A DNA stretch of 48,951 nt from Gaiellales bacterium (GCA_036273515.1 DASUHM010000091.1:1-48951); one strand, 5' to 3'. Shown: positions 34,638 through 43,922, counted from the first letter of the stretch. Program-made: numbers and translations. The notes: generated by a model from the sequence alone, not told the origin.

Positions 34638-36907
34638 CGCTGCATCGCCTCCCACACACGCAGGGGAGACATCGGCAGGCAGTGGACGCGGCCCGCCACC
34701 TTGGCGATCGCGTTGCCCACCGCGCCCGGGGTCGGCACGCACGGCGGCTCGGCCACCGCCTTGGCGCCGTTCGGGCCGGCGGTGGGGTCGGGCTCGCCGA
34801 CCCACTCCACCTTGATCGAGGGCACGTCCGCGGCGGTCTGGAGCTTGTAGTCGAGCAGATAGGGGTTGAGCTGGCGGCCGTCCTCCGAGAGCTGCGAGCC
34901 CTCCGAGAGGGCCATGCCGATGCCCATCGCGACGCCGCCCTCGACCTGGCCGTTCGCGCCGATCGGGTTCAGCACCCGGCCGGAGTCGTGCGCGGCCGCA
35001 ACCTCGAGCACCCGGACGACACCCGTGGCGCGGTCGACCTTGCACCGCACGGCGTGCGTCATGAACGTCGGCGCCAGGAACGACTCCGAGCCCAGGCGCC
35101 CGGTGCAGCCCGAGATGTCGCAATCCGGGGCAGCCGGAGGCGAGCCCGACCCGCGCCCGAGCAGGAGCTTGTCGCCCGCGGCCTTCTCGGCCAGCTCGGT
35201 GATGTCGACGCCGGTGGAGGGCGAGCCCTTCACCCGCACCCGCCCGTCGACGAGCTCGAGGTCGGCCCGGGCCGCCTCGAGCACCTCCTCGGCCAGCTCG
35301 AGCAGCTGGTTGCGCACGTCGATGGCCGCCTCGACCACCGCGCGGCCGTTGTTCGTGGTCGTCTGCGAGCCGGACGCGCCCGCGTCCCACGGGCCGGCGT
35401 CGGTGTCCTGGTAGACGACGGTGAACTGCTCGGGCCGCATCCCCAGCACCTCGGCGGCCAGCAGCGGCAGCGCCATCACCGATCCGGTGCCGCACTCCTG
35501 CGCGCCGGTGACGATGGTGCCGGAACCGTCGCCGTGCAGCTTCACGTGCGCGCCCGACGGCAGCGCGAAGGTCGGCCACCACCCGCACGCGACGCCGATC
35601 GCCTCGTCTGGCGGGAGCTCGCGCCCGTAGCCGATCATCTCGACCGCCCGCTCGAGCGACTCCGCGGCGGCGATCGTCGTGAGCACCTGCTTGGTCGCGG
35701 TCTCGTCGCCGGGACGGACGATGTTGCGGCGCCGGAGCTCGACCGGGTCCAGCCCGATCGCCTCGGCGACCGAGTCCATGTGCAGCTCGAGCGCCCAGCA
35801 CGACTGCGGCGCGGTGGGCGCGCGCACCGACCCCGACGGGGTGGTGTTCGTGTAGGCCAGATGCGCGTCCACCCAGACGTGGGGGACGCGGTAGGGCCCG
35901 ACGGCCATCATCGCCGCCAGCTGGGGGAAGAAGGGCGCGTCGGCGGCGTAGGCGCCGTTGTCGAGCACCACCCGAGCCCTCCGGGCGACGATCGTGCCGT
36001 CCTTCATGACGCCGGTCTCGAGCTCGAGCACCTGGCCCTCGCGGCGGTGGTCGGGGGCGACGAACTCCTCGCGCCGGGTGAAGACGAGCCGCACCGGCCG
36101 CCGGGCGGCCCGCGCCAGCGCCGCCACGTGCGCCTCGTAGTGGAAGTCGCACTTGCCGCCGAAGCCGCCGCCGAGGTGGGGCACGACGACGCGGACGTCG
36201 GCCTCGGACATCTCGAGCGTCGTCGCGACGCCCGAGCGGGCGATGAACGGCACCTGCGTCGACGTCCACACGGTGACCTTGTCACCCTGCCACTCGGCCA
36301 CGATGGCGCGCGGCTCGATCGGCACCGCGTGCGACATGTCGGCGACGTAACGCTCCTTCACGACCTCGTCCGCGCCGGCCATGCCGGCGTCGACGTCGCC
36401 CTTCTTGATGGACGAGTGGGAGCAGTCGTTGCCCGCGCGGACGACGTCCTCGTTGGCCGAGTAGGCCTCCCAGCCCTCGTGCACGAGCACCGCGCCCGGC
36501 TCGAGCGCCTTCTCCGGATCGGCCACGGCGGGAAGCGGCTCGTAGTCGACCTCGATCAGCTCGACCGCGCGGTCGGCAATCTCCGGGGTCAGGGCGGCGA
36601 CGGCGGCGATCACTTCGCCCTCGAAGCGGACGACGTCGCGGGCGAACAGTGTCCGGTCCTCGACGAAACCGCCGTAGCGCACGTCCGGCACGTCGTCCTG
36701 TGTGACGACCGCAAAGACGCCCGCGAGCGCCTTCGCCCGGCTCGTGTCGACGCGCGTGATCCGCGCGTGGGCGTGATCGGAGTACCGGAAGCGGGCGTGC
36801 AGCATGCCCGTCCGGGCCAGGTCGGCCGTGTAGCGGCCGAGCCCCGTGACCTTGTCCTTCCCATCCTGCCGAATGAACGGCTGGCGCTTTTCCTCGACGA
36901 CCGCCAC
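34634..36907 (-). CDS. Molybdenum hydroxylase, molybdopterin-binding large subunit
   Basis: A 757-residue catalytic subunit of the xanthine dehydrogenase/aldehyde oxidase family. The aldehyde-oxidase hammerhead domain (about 15-130) is followed by the cofactor domain with PHLGGGFGGKCDFHYEAH, SVRAPTAPQSCWALE, GAQECGTGS, SGSQTTTNNGR and a C-terminal AVAEPPCVPTPGAVGNA that holds the catalytic Glu. The active-site Cys loop of CO dehydrogenases (AYxCSFR) is absent, so this is a hydroxylase of an unknown N-heterocycle or aldehyde. GGGAGGGAGAG before GTG 36907 sets the start. No maturation genes (XdhC, cofactor sulfuration) are adjacent. Confidence 0.92.
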   Translation of the reverse strand: MAVVEEKRQPFIRQDGKDKVTGLGRYTADLARTGMLHARFRYSDHAHARITRVDTSRAKALAGVFAVVTQDDVPDVRYGGFVEDRTLFARDVVRFEGEVIAAVAALTPEIADRAVELIEVDYEPLPAVADPEKALEPGAVLVHEGWEAYSANEDVVRAGNDCSHSSIKKGDVDAGMAGADEVVKERYVADMSHAVPIEPRAIVAEWQGDKVTVWTSTQVPFIARSGVATTLEMSEADVRVVVPHLGGGFGGKCDFHYEAHVAALARAARRPVRLVFTRREEFVAPDHRREGQVLELETGVMKDGTIVARRARVVLDNGAYAADAPFFPQLAAMMAVGPYRVPHVWVDAHLAYTNTTPSGSVRAPTAPQSCWALELHMDSVAEAIGLDPVELRRRNIVRPGDETATKQVLTTIAAAESLERAVEMIGYGRELPPDEAIGVACGWWPTFALPSGAHVKLHGDGSGTIVTGAQECGTGSVMALPLLAAEVLGMRPEQFTVVYQDTDAGPWDAGASGSQTTTNNGRAVVEAAIDVRNQLLELAEEVLEAARADLELVDGRVRVKGSPSTGVDITELAEKAAGDKLLLGRGSGSPPAAPDCDISGCTGRLGSESFLAPTFMTHAVRCKVDRATGVVRVLEVAAAHDSGRVLNPIGANGQVEGGVAMGIGMALSEGSQLSEDGRQLNPYLLDYKLQTAADVPSIKVEWVGEPDPTAGPNGAKAVAEPPCVPTPGAVGNAIAKVAGRVHCLPMSPLRVWEAMQR

Positions 36908-37001
36908 GCGCTCTCCCTCCCACTTGGACTGCGCGGCCGATACTACTGGCCGCCGCCTTACATTTCCGCCCTTTCCGGCCGATAACCGGGCCGTGGCCAG
37001 G

Positions 37002-37670
37002 ATGACCCCCCAGAGGATGCTCGAGACGGCCGTCTCGGTGTTGTCGCAGCTTCCGACCCGGCTCGAGATGCTCTCGGAGGACGGCGGCGCGATCGCGCTC
37101 GAGATCACCGGCCACGACGCCGAGACGATCCACGCCCTGGCGCCGGTCGCCGGCGTGCGCGTCGGCCTGCGCCTGCGGCTCCGCGAGCGCACCGAGAAGG
37201 GTGCCGGCCACGACATCGACATGCGCGTCTCCGAGCTCTTCTACGAGTCCGAGCACGCCGCGACGCTCCACCTGACCGTCGAGCGGCTCCGCCGCCGCAG
37301 CGGCCGGCGCACGTCGCCCCGGGCGCGGATGAGCGACCTCGCCCTGGTGGGCGTGCTCTACTCGCGCAAGGTGAAGTCGGACGCCGAGTTCGACGCCCAT
37401 CTGACCGATCTCTCCGCCGACGGCCTCGCGTTCGTCACCGACCAGCCGCTCGCCCCCGGCGACCTGCTCTCGGTGATGCCGACCATCGACCGCCGGCTCG
37501 TGCGCCTGCGCGTGCGGGTGCTGCACATCGCCTCGGCCCACTACGGCCGCCGCCGCGTCGGCTGCGAGGTCACCTCGGTGGCCGGCTCCGAGCGGGCCCG
37601 CCTGGCAGTGCTCGCCACGATGGCGCAGTCGGGCGACTCGCCCGACGAGCGCACGCCGCCCAGCGCGTAG
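37002..37670 (+). CDS. PilZ-type c-di-GMP-binding protein
   Basis: A 222-residue protein with an N-terminal YcgR-like beta domain (about 1-105) and a PilZ-type C-terminal domain (about 106-205). The c-di-GMP motifs can be recognised as RRTSPR (RxxxR-like) and LTDLSADGLAF ([D/N]xSxxG). It probably binds cyclic-di-GMP and changes a partner's activity. GTG 36993, three codons upstream, is an alternative start, and neither has a good ribosome-binding site. It is divergent from the molybdenum hydroxylase operon by 94 bases. The REC-EAL phosphodiesterase about 4 kb away would control the same signal. Confidence 0.78.
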   Translation: MTPQRMLETAVSVLSQLPTRLEMLSEDGGAIALEITGHDAETIHALAPVAGVRVGLRLRLRERTEKGAGHDIDMRVSELFYESEHAATLHLTVERLRRRSGRRTSPRARMSDLALVGVLYSRKVKSDAEFDAHLTDLSADGLAFVTDQPLAPGDLLSVMPTIDRRLVRLRVRVLHIASAHYGRRRVGCEVTSVAGSERARLAVLATMAQSGDSPDERTPPSA

Positions 37671-37706
37671 CGCGTCCATCGCGCCCGGCGACAGGGTGCC
37701 GACCCG

Positions 37707-38169
37707 ATGGCTGCGACGCATCCCACCGCGGCGGGCGGCTTCGACCGTGCCGCAGACGCCTACGAGCGCGCGGACGGCCCGGCCATCCCGCGGAGGCCGT
37801 GGCCCACCTGGCCGCCCACCTCCGCCTCGGCGAGGGCGTCACGGTGCTCGACCTCGCGGACGGTCGCGCAGGCCTTCCACTGGTTCGACGCCGACCGCGC
37901 CGTCGCCGAGATCGCGCGCGTCCTGCGGCCGGGTGGCGGCCTCGGCCTGATCTGGAACACGTTCGACACGTCCGTGCCCTGGGTCGATGCGCTGCGCGCC
38001 CTGGACCGAGGACCTTGTCGACCGGATCGGCTCCACCAGCTACATCGCCACGGTCGCCGAGGCCGAGCGGCTGAAGCTGTTCGACGAGATCCGGGCGCTG
38101 GTGGCCGGCCTGCCCCGGCCGCTGCGTCTCGCCTACCGCACCGACACGTACGTCACCCGCCGGGTCTGA
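37707..38169 (+). pseudogene. Class I SAM-dependent methyltransferase, deleted and frameshifted
   Basis: Three frames carry consecutive parts of a small methyltransferase. Frame A starts [20 protein letters not shown]; frame B then gives [20 protein letters not shown], the SAM motif I region, but the GTG-type loop and about 50 following residues are missing. Frame A resumes with [20 protein letters not shown] and [15 protein letters not shown], and frame C finishes with [20 protein letters not shown] and LAYRTDTYV. At least two frame changes and one internal deletion are needed to explain it. The codon bias is still that of the genome, so the inactivation may be recent, or a sequencing/assembly fault. 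Confidence 0.8.
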
Positions 38170-38234
38170 CCCGCGCCGGGGACGGGATCGGCGCCCGAGC
38201 GCGTAGTACCGTTGATGGAAGAGAGGCGGTGAGG

Positions 38235-38768
38235 ATGCACACGCTCGGCGACGGCGAGCTCGTGGCGCGTGCCCGTCAGGGCTCGCGTGAGGCTGCGGCC
38301 GAGCTCTTCACCCGCCACTGGCCGGGCGCGTGGAAGGTAGCCCGCACGGTCACCGGCCGGCGAGACATGGCAGACGACGTCGCCCAGGACGCCTTCGAGC
38401 GCGCGTTCGCCGCGCTCGGCCGGTTCGACCGGCGCCGGCCCTTCGGGCCGTGGCTGCACCGGATCGTGGTCAACCGCTCGCTCGACCTGCTGCGCAGCGA
38501 GCGGCGCCTGATCGGCCCGGACGCGCTCGATCGCGTCGAGAGCGAATGGCGCGACCGGGCCGGCGAGGACCGCGAGCTGCTCGCCGCGGTCGCCGGTCTC
38601 TCGCCGCAGCGCCGTGTCGTGATCGTCCTGCGCTACGGGATCGGCTACTCGCCGGCGGCGATCGCCGACCTGCTCGACCTGCCCGTGGGCACGGTGCACT
38701 CGCGACTGGCCCGCGCGCTCGAGGACCTGCGCCGACACGAACGGGAGCGAGATGCCGGACGAGCTTGA
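38235..38768 (+). CDS. ECF-type RNA polymerase sigma factor
   Basis: A 177-residue sigma factor with region 2 (about 10-80, [18 protein letters not shown] and [20 protein letters not shown]) and region 4 (about 115-165, [38 protein letters not shown]). No other domain is present. A TACCGT hexamer at 38207-38212 may be the -10. A five-codon frame (ATG 38215 to TGA) sits in the leader just before GAGAGGCGGTGAGG and ATG 38235, so start choice or coupling may matter. The following gene overlaps by 17 bases and probably encodes its membrane regulator. Confidence 0.93.
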   Translation: MHTLGDGELVARARQGSREAAAELFTRHWPGAWKVARTVTGRRDMADDVAQDAFERAFAALGRFDRRRPFGPWLHRIVVNRSLDLLRSERRLIGPDALDRVESEWRDRAGEDRELLAAVAGLSPQRRVVIVLRYGIGYSPAAIADLLDLPVGTVHSRLARALEDLRRHERERDAGRA

Positions 38769-39939
38769 GGAACGGCTGGAGCGCACGCTGGGCGGGCTCG
38801 AGCCCGGCGCAGACGTGACCGAATGCGCCCGCGCTGCGGCGCTCGGGGCGCTGCCGCCGCCGCGCACACGGTCGCGCAAGCCGCTCGTGCTGGTCGCCGC
38901 CGCCTGCGCGGTGGCGTTCGTGTTCGGCGGGGTCACGCTGGCGGCGACCGGCGGCGGGCTGCCGCTCGTCGGCGGCGGAACGGAGCCGGACCATCCACAC
39001 GGGACGGAGACCCGCCCGCACCGGCGGCCCGGCATCGTCCTCCCCAATGGTGCCGTCGCCTTCGCCGCGGCCGCGAACGGCCGCGTATGGCTCTCGGCGA
39101 GCAGCGGCACGCAGCTCCAGGGCATGCCCGCGACGGCCTACGGGCTCAGCCCCGGCGCGATCTGGTCGATCGTCGGGGCGAAGGGCGGTGTACGCGCCGT
39201 TGGCGTTCAGCAGCACGGCCAGGGGTTCTCGCACGCGGTCGCCGGGACGCCGGTCGCCGCAGCGTGGGCGCCCGCGGGGATCCGCATCGCCTACGTGGTT
39301 CGGACGACGCATGGCGGCCAACTCTTCGACATGTATGGCAACGGCACCCACGACTTTCCCGTCGCGCGCCACGTGGCGTCGGTAACGCCCAGCTGGCGCT
39401 GGGACTCGCAGGCGTTCGCCTACGTCTCTGCCCGCGGTCGCGTGATGGTGCACAACGCGATCGCCGGCTCGACGGCCGTCCTCCCACGCGCCTGCGGGGT
39501 GCGCCGCCCTGCGGCGGTGGCCTACGCCCCCTTCGGCGGCCTGCTCGCGATCGCCGACGCCGCCGGCCGCGTGCAGATCGTGGACACCTTGCACGGCGGC
39601 CCGACCCACTGTGACCGGGGTCAGCCCGGCGCGCCGTCGATCGCGTGGGTTCGGCCACGGCAGGTCATCGTCGGATCGGGAGAGGCGATCACCCGCTACA
39701 ACCTCTACGGCCGGTTCGCCGGGGCGGATGTGACAAACGTCCCCGGCACCGTGGCGGGGCTCGCCGCCGGAATGGACGGGCGCCGACTCGCGCTGGCCAT
39801 CCGCGACTCCCTCGGCGATGTGCAGGTCGTCGAGGCACGCACGCCGCGGTTCAGCTCGGCGGCATACCCACTGCGGGTCTACCGCCTGCTGCTCAGGATC
39901 CGCCACACCGACGGGCCGGTCGCGCTTTCCTGGCAGTGA
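38752..39939 (+). CDS. Membrane-anchored partner of the ECF sigma factor with a beta-propeller-like outer domain
   Basis: A 395-residue protein. The short N-terminal cytoplasmic part (about 1-43, [19 protein letters not shown]) is acidic and helical, as in anti-sigma factors, but lacks the zinc HxxxCxxC motif. One helix (about 45-66, [21 protein letters not shown]) crosses the membrane. The rest (about 90-395) is made of repeated WD-like strands ([46 protein letters not shown]-type turns) suggesting a propeller outside the cell. Overlap with the sigma gene implies coupled synthesis and an anti-sigma role. Confidence 0.72.
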   Translation: MPDELEERLERTLGGLEPGADVTECARAAALGALPPPRTRSRKPLVLVAAACAVAFVFGGVTLAATGGGLPLVGGGTEPDHPHGTETRPHRRPGIVLPNGAVAFAAAANGRVWLSASSGTQLQGMPATAYGLSPGAIWSIVGAKGGVRAVGVQQHGQGFSHAVAGTPVAAAWAPAGIRIAYVVRTTHGGQLFDMYGNGTHDFPVARHVASVTPSWRWDSQAFAYVSARGRVMVHNAIAGSTAVLPRACGVRRPAAVAYAPFGGLLAIADAAGRVQIVDTLHGGPTHCDRGQPGAPSIAWVRPRQVIVGSGEAITRYNLYGRFAGADVTNVPGTVAGLAAGMDGRRLALAIRDSLGDVQVVEARTPRFSSAAYPLRVYRLLLRIRHTDGPVALSWQ

Positions 39940-40668
39940 TCAGGCGTGGAACGTCACGCCGCGGGTGAGCGCGACCAGGATCGACGCCTTCAGCTTGCTG
40001 GCGTGGGTGCCGGCGTCGGCCCACCAGCCCGGGAGCACGTCGAACGCCATCTCGCCGGACTCGATGTAGGCGTTGTTCACGTCGGTGATCTCGAGCTCGC
40101 CGCGGGCCGAGGGCTCGAGCGTCGAGACGATGTCGAAGACCCGGCCGTCGTACATGTAGCAGCCGGTCACCGCCAGGTCGGAGCGGGGCTGGGCCGGCTT
40201 CTCCTCGATCGCCGTCACCCGATCGCCCGCGACGACGGCGACGCCGAAGCGGCGGGCATCCTCGACCTGCTTCAGCAGGATGCGCGCGCCGGTCGGGCGG
40301 CTGCGGAACGCCTCGACGTACGGCGCCAGGTCGTCCTGGTAGACCTGGTCGCCCAGGATCACGCACACCGGCCCGTCACCCACCTCGGCGCGGGCCCTGG
40401 CCAGCGCGTCGGCGATGCCCGCCTCGCCCTCCTGGTGGGCGTAGGCGATCGACACCCCGAGCGCGCTGCCGTCGCCGAGCAGTGTCCGAACCTGGTCGCC
40501 GTGGCGGCCGACGACGACCACGAGGTCGGTCACGCCCGCCTTCTGCAGCGTCCGGATCGGGAAGTGGATCATCGGCTCGTCGAACAGGTCGAGGACGTGC
40601 TTGTTCACGACCCCCGTCATCGGGCCCAGGCGCGTCCCCAGGCCGCCCGCCAGCACGACTCCCTTCAC
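39940..40668 (-). CDS. rmlA: Glucose-1-phosphate thymidylyltransferase (RmlA-type, short form)
   Basis: A 242-residue nucleotidyltransferase that makes dTDP-glucose from dTTP and glucose 1-phosphate. It shows LAGGLGTRLGPMT with the catalytic Arg, NKHVLDLFDEPMI with the conserved Lys, ILGDQVYQ with the metal Asp, EEKPAQPRSDLAVTG, ELEITDVNNAY and WWADAGTH. It is about 50 residues shorter than enteric RmlA, as in many actinobacterial forms, and lacks the extra C-terminal allosteric part. GTG 40668 overlaps the rmlD stop as GTGA. It is the last gene of the rhamnose operon and abuts the convergent anti-sigma gene. Confidence 0.9.
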   Translation of the reverse strand: MKGVVLAGGLGTRLGPMTGVVNKHVLDLFDEPMIHFPIRTLQKAGVTDLVVVVGRHGDQVRTLLGDGSALGVSIAYAHQEGEAGIADALARARAEVGDGPVCVILGDQVYQDDLAPYVEAFRSRPTGARILLKQVEDARRFGVAVVAGDRVTAIEEKPAQPRSDLAVTGCYMYDGRVFDIVSTLEPSARGELEITDVNNAYIESGEMAFDVLPGWWADAGTHASKLKASILVALTRGVTFHA

Positions 40669-41468
40669 CGCTCGCCCTCCAGGTAGCGTCTCACCGAGTC
40701 GGCCCAGTCTGCCAGAGGCACGCCGAGCGCGCGCGCCCGGTCGAGGGCGAGGACGCTCGAGCGCGGCCGCGGGGCGGGCGCCCCGAACTCCGCGGTCGTG
40801 ATCCGCTCGACCGGGTGGCCGACGGCGATCTCCGCCAGGTCGGCCCACGTGCACGGCTCGCCGGCGCCGGTCACGTGCACGATCCCGGAGACGTCCAGGG
40901 TGACGAGGTAGGCGAGCGCCCGGGCGAGATCGTCTGCGGCGGTCGGCCGGCCGCGCTGGTCGTCGACCACCCGCAAGGTGCGCCCCGCCCGCTCGGCGGC
41001 GAGGATCGCGCGGAAGAAGTTGCGGCCGTCGCCGTACACCCACGACGTGCGCACGACGAGGTTGTCCGGCTGCTCCAGAACCGCGTGCTCGCCGGCGAGC
41101 TTCGAGCGGCCGTAGACCGAGATCGGGCCGGCCGAGTCGCTCTCGGCATAGGGCGCGTCGGAGTCCCCGGCGAACACGTAGTCGGTGGAGAGCTGGATGA
41201 CGCGGGCGCCGGTCTCGGCCACGTGCCGGGCGGCGTCGGCGTTGGCGGCGAAGGCGGCGGCCTCGTCGCGCTCGCAGCCGTCGACGTCCGTCATGGCCGC
41301 CGCGTGGACGACCACGTCGCCGGGCCCGAACGCGGCCCGCACCGCGCCGGCGTCGCGGACGTCGAGCGCCCCGCGGTCGAGGAAGACGGCCTCCGGCAGG
41401 AACCGGCGCAGCGCGCGGCCGACCTGGCCGTCCCCCCCGGTTACGAGAACGCGGGGATCAGATCCCAC
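40665..41468 (-). CDS. rmlD: dTDP-4-dehydrorhamnose reductase
   Basis: A 267-residue extended SDR that performs the last step to dTDP-L-rhamnose with NAD(P)H. It has VTGGDGQVGRAL at the N-terminus, the STDYVFAG strand with the catalytic Thr/Asp and VYGRSKLAGE (Tyr-x-x-x-Lys). GTG 41468 lies inside the end of rmlC (28-base overlap). RRYLEGER at the C-terminus overlaps the rmlA start. Confidence 0.93.
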   Translation of the reverse strand: MGSDPRVLVTGGDGQVGRALRRFLPEAVFLDRGALDVRDAGAVRAAFGPGDVVVHAAAMTDVDGCERDEAAAFAANADAARHVAETGARVIQLSTDYVFAGDSDAPYAESDSAGPISVYGRSKLAGEHAVLEQPDNLVVRTSWVYGDGRNFFRAILAAERAGRTLRVVDDQRGRPTAADDLARALAYLVTLDVSGIVHVTGAGEPCTWADLAEIAVGHPVERITTAEFGAPAPRPRSSVLALDRARALGVPLADWADSVRRYLEGER

Positions 41469-41968
41469 TGGAGGCCGGGGTTCCGGGAGTCGCGCTCGCT
41501 CACGACCGGCGGCCCGTCCAGATGCCAGTCGATGGCGAGGGTGGGATCGTCCCAGGCGACGCCGTTCTCGTCGTCGGGGTCGTACTCGCGCGTGACCCAG
41601 TAGATCAGGTCGATCTCGGTCAGGGCCAGGTAGCCGTGGGCGACGCCCGCGGGCACGTACACAGCGGTCGGCGTCTCGCCGTCGAGCACGAACGAGTGCG
41701 TGACCGGCACGCCCTGGCCCGCCCGCAGGTCGGCCAGGCCCACCTGCGCCCGGCCGGCGACGAGATACCAGAGGTCGGCCTGCTTTCGGTGGTAGTGCAG
41801 GCCGCGCAGCACGCCCCGGGCCGACCGGGAGTGGTTCGACTGCGCCATCGGCTCGGGCAGCGTCGCGGCCCGGAACACCTCGACGAAGCGGCCGCGGTCG
41901 TCGCCGTGTACCTGCGGCCGCCAGATGCGGACGCCGTCGATCGGGCTCGGGACGACCTCAGTCGGCAT
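41441..41968 (-). CDS. rmlC: dTDP-4-dehydrorhamnose 3,5-epimerase
   Basis: A 175-residue RmlC cupin. The catalytic His is in GVLRGLHYHRKQAD, the proton-donor Tyr in TREYDPDDENGVAW, and the substrate-binding PAGVAHGYLAL is intact. It epimerises C3 and C5 of the 4-keto-6-deoxy sugar. The order rmlB-C-D-A with 4 to 28-base overlaps indicates one transcript. Confidence 0.95.
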   Translation of the reverse strand: MPTEVVPSPIDGVRIWRPQVHGDDRGRFVEVFRAATLPEPMAQSNHSRSARGVLRGLHYHRKQADLWYLVAGRAQVGLADLRAGQGVPVTHSFVLDGETPTAVYVPAGVAHGYLALTEIDLIYWVTREYDPDDENGVAWDDPTLAIDWHLDGPPVVSERDSRNPGLQWDLIPAFS

Positions 41969-42950
41969 AGAGCCGCTCCGCCTCGGGGACGAGCGTCTGC
42001 CACCAGCCGGCGTGGTCGCGATACCACGCGACCGTCTCGGCGACCGCGTCCTGCACCGTCCGCGTGGCAGCCCAGCCCAGCGCCGCGACCCGGTCGGTCG
42101 AGACCGCGTAACGGCGGTCGTGCTGGGGGCGATCGTAGGCGCTCAGATAGACCGCGTCCTCGCCGGCGCCCGCCGCCCGCGCGACCATGCGCGCGATCTC
42201 GACGTTCGGCACCGCCTCTCCGGCCGGACCCAGGTTGTAGGCCGTGCCGGGCTCGCCCCTCTCCGCCAGGACGCGCAGGCCCGACACCGCGTCGTCGACG
42301 AACATCCAGTCGCGGATCTGCATCCCGTCGCCCCACACCGGCAGCCGCTCGCCCCGCAGAGCGCGGGTGGCCCAGCGCGGGATGGCCTTCTCCGGGTGCT
42401 GCCAGGGGCCGATGCAGTTGGTCGGCCGCGCGATCACCACCGCCAGCCGGCCGGCGTAGGAGCGGGCCAGGTCGTCGGCGAGCGCCTTGGAGCGGGCGTA
42501 GGCGCTGGTCGCGAGGCCCTCGCCCGGCAGCTTCTGATCCTCGCGGAACGGGTCGGCTGGGCACGGCCCGTAGATCTCGTCCGTCGAGATGTGGACGACC
42601 CGCTCGACGCCCGCCGCGACGGCGGCGTCCAGCACGTTGCGGGTGCCGTCGACGTTCGTGCGGAAGAAGGTGTCGCCGTCGTCCTCGCTACGGGTGACGT
42701 GCGTCTCGGCGGCGAAGTGGACGACGAGCGGCGGCCGCTCGGCCCGCACGAGCTCCGCAAGACCCTCGCCGGAGACGTCCATCCGCACGGTCTCGGCGAG
42801 GCCCGGGCCGACCTCGGCGAGGCGGCGCTCGTCGCCGGCGTAGGTGTCGGCGTCGACGTTCAGCACCGCCTGCCCGTCGGCCGCGAGCGCGCGCACGAAC
42901 GCCGAGCCGATGAAGCCGAGCCCGCCGGTGACGACGACGCGGCCGCTCAC
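41958..42950 (-). CDS. rmlB: dTDP-glucose 4,6-dehydratase
   Basis: A 330-residue extended SDR that converts dTDP-glucose to the 4-keto-6-deoxy sugar. It has VTGGLGFIGSAFV, the dehydratase-specific STDEIYG (catalytic Asp-Glu), YARSKALADD (Tyr-x-x-x-Lys), NCIGPWQHPEKAIPRW and RDWMFVDDAV. GTG 42950 overlaps the glycosyltransferase stop as GTGA, and its 3' end overlaps rmlC by 11 bases. Confidence 0.95.
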   Translation of the reverse strand: MSGRVVVTGGLGFIGSAFVRALAADGQAVLNVDADTYAGDERRLAEVGPGLAETVRMDVSGEGLAELVRAERPPLVVHFAAETHVTRSEDDGDTFFRTNVDGTRNVLDAAVAAGVERVVHISTDEIYGPCPADPFREDQKLPGEGLATSAYARSKALADDLARSYAGRLAVVIARPTNCIGPWQHPEKAIPRWATRALRGERLPVWGDGMQIRDWMFVDDAVSGLRVLAERGEPGTAYNLGPAGEAVPNVEIARMVARAAGAGEDAVYLSAYDRPQHDRRYAVSTDRVAALGWAATRTVQDAVAETVAWYRDHAGWWQTLVPEAERLYAD

Positions 42951-43885
42951 GCGAGCGCGCCCCGGTTGTGCTCCTCGGCCGCCTCCTCGATCGCGGGCTC
43001 GGCGTAGGGGTCGAGCGCGGCCTGGGCGTGCGCGCGGAAGCGGGCGGCGGCGTCGCCGTCGTAGCCGGGCAGGACGCGGGCCAGCGCCGCCCGGGCCAGG
43101 AAGGTGGCCGCGGTCAGCCGCTGCACGGCCCGCTCGCCGCCCGGCCCGTGGTGCTTGCGGGCGTAGATGCCGCGGCTGCGCGCGTGCTGATAGACGCGCC
43201 GCATCGGCACCGCGGCGGTCGAGGAGTTCTCGTGGTGGACGAGCCCGGCCTTCGGGAAGAAGGCGATCTCCCAGCCACGGTCGCGCAGCCGCCGGCACAG
43301 GTCGACGTCCTCGAGGTACATGTAGAAGCCCTCGTCGAGCCCGCCGACGCCCTCGACGGCGTCGCGGCGCACCATCATGGCCGCGCCGTGGATCCAGTCG
43401 ACCCGGCGGATGCGCTCGCCCCCCGACATGATCCAGCCGGCCCGCTGCAGCGTGAGCGTCGTCAGCGCGACCCGGCCGGGCGTGGGGAAGTGGAACGCCG
43501 ACGGCTGCGGGCGCCCGTCCGCATGCCGCAGGCGCGGCCCCGCTGCCGCGACGGCGCCGTTCTGGTCCATGAAGCTGCGCAGGCGGTCGATGCAGCCCGG
43601 GTCGAGCACGGTGTCGTCGTTCAGGATGAAGACGAGCCGGCCCTTCGCCCGGGCGCAGGCGAGGTTGTGGTTCGCGCCGAAGCCGCGCCGGATCCCGCCG
43701 GCGATCACCGTCACGTCGGGATGCGACTCGGCCACCGCGCCGGCGATGCCGACCGCGTTGTCGACGACGATCGTCTCGACGCTCGATCCCTCCGCGGCGG
43801 CGGGAATCGAGTCCAGGCACGCGCGCAGCAGGGCGACGTCCCCGCTGGAGACGATCGAGACGGTCACGTCGGGCGCGGCGGCCAC
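42947..43885 (-). CDS. Family 2 glycosyltransferase, probable rhamnosyltransferase
   Basis: A 312-residue GT-A enzyme: TVSIVSSGD, VDNAVGIAG, FGANHNLACARAKG, FILNDDTVLDPG (the DxD-like site), DWIHGAAMMVRRD and EGFYMYLEDVDLCRRLRDRG, the pattern of WbbL-type rhamnosyltransferases. It heads the dTDP-rhamnose operon, so it likely transfers rhamnose onto a cell-wall or surface glycan. GTG 43885 is chosen because TATTCT lies exactly six bases upstream; an ATG at 43924 would overlap the start of the divergent HIT gene. Confidence 0.87.
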   Translation of the reverse strand: MAAAPDVTVSIVSSGDVALLRACLDSIPAAAEGSSVETIVVDNAVGIAGAVAESHPDVTVIAGGIRRGFGANHNLACARAKGRLVFILNDDTVLDPGCIDRLRSFMDQNGAVAAAGPRLRHADGRPQPSAFHFPTPGRVALTTLTLQRAGWIMSGGERIRRVDWIHGAAMMVRRDAVEGVGGLDEGFYMYLEDVDLCRRLRDRGWEIAFFPKAGLVHHENSSTAAVPMRRVYQHARSRGIYARKHHGPGGERAVQRLTAATFLARAALARVLPGYDGDAAARFRAHAQAALDPYAEPAIEEAAEEHNRGALA

Positions 43886-43891
43886 GGCGGG

Positions 43892-43897
43892 AGAATA
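43892..43897 (-). promoter_or_regulatory. -10-like TATTCT, 6 nt before the glycosyltransferase start
   Basis: On the minus strand TATTCT ends six bases before GTG 43885. It favours this start and a leaderless mRNA for the rhamnose operon. Confidence 0.5.
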
Positions 43898-43922
43898 TGC
43901 CGTGTGCTGGAATAGGGCACCC

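Noticed and set aside
34682-36985. A 767-codon open frame on the plus strand opposite the molybdenum hydroxylase large subunit
   Set aside because: The minus-strand gene has every expected cofactor motif; the opposite frame has none and only reflects codon bias.
37993-38036. Independent small gene around the tail of the broken methyltransferase
   Set aside because: The translation matches the expected C-terminal part of the same methyltransferase, so it is part of the pseudogene.
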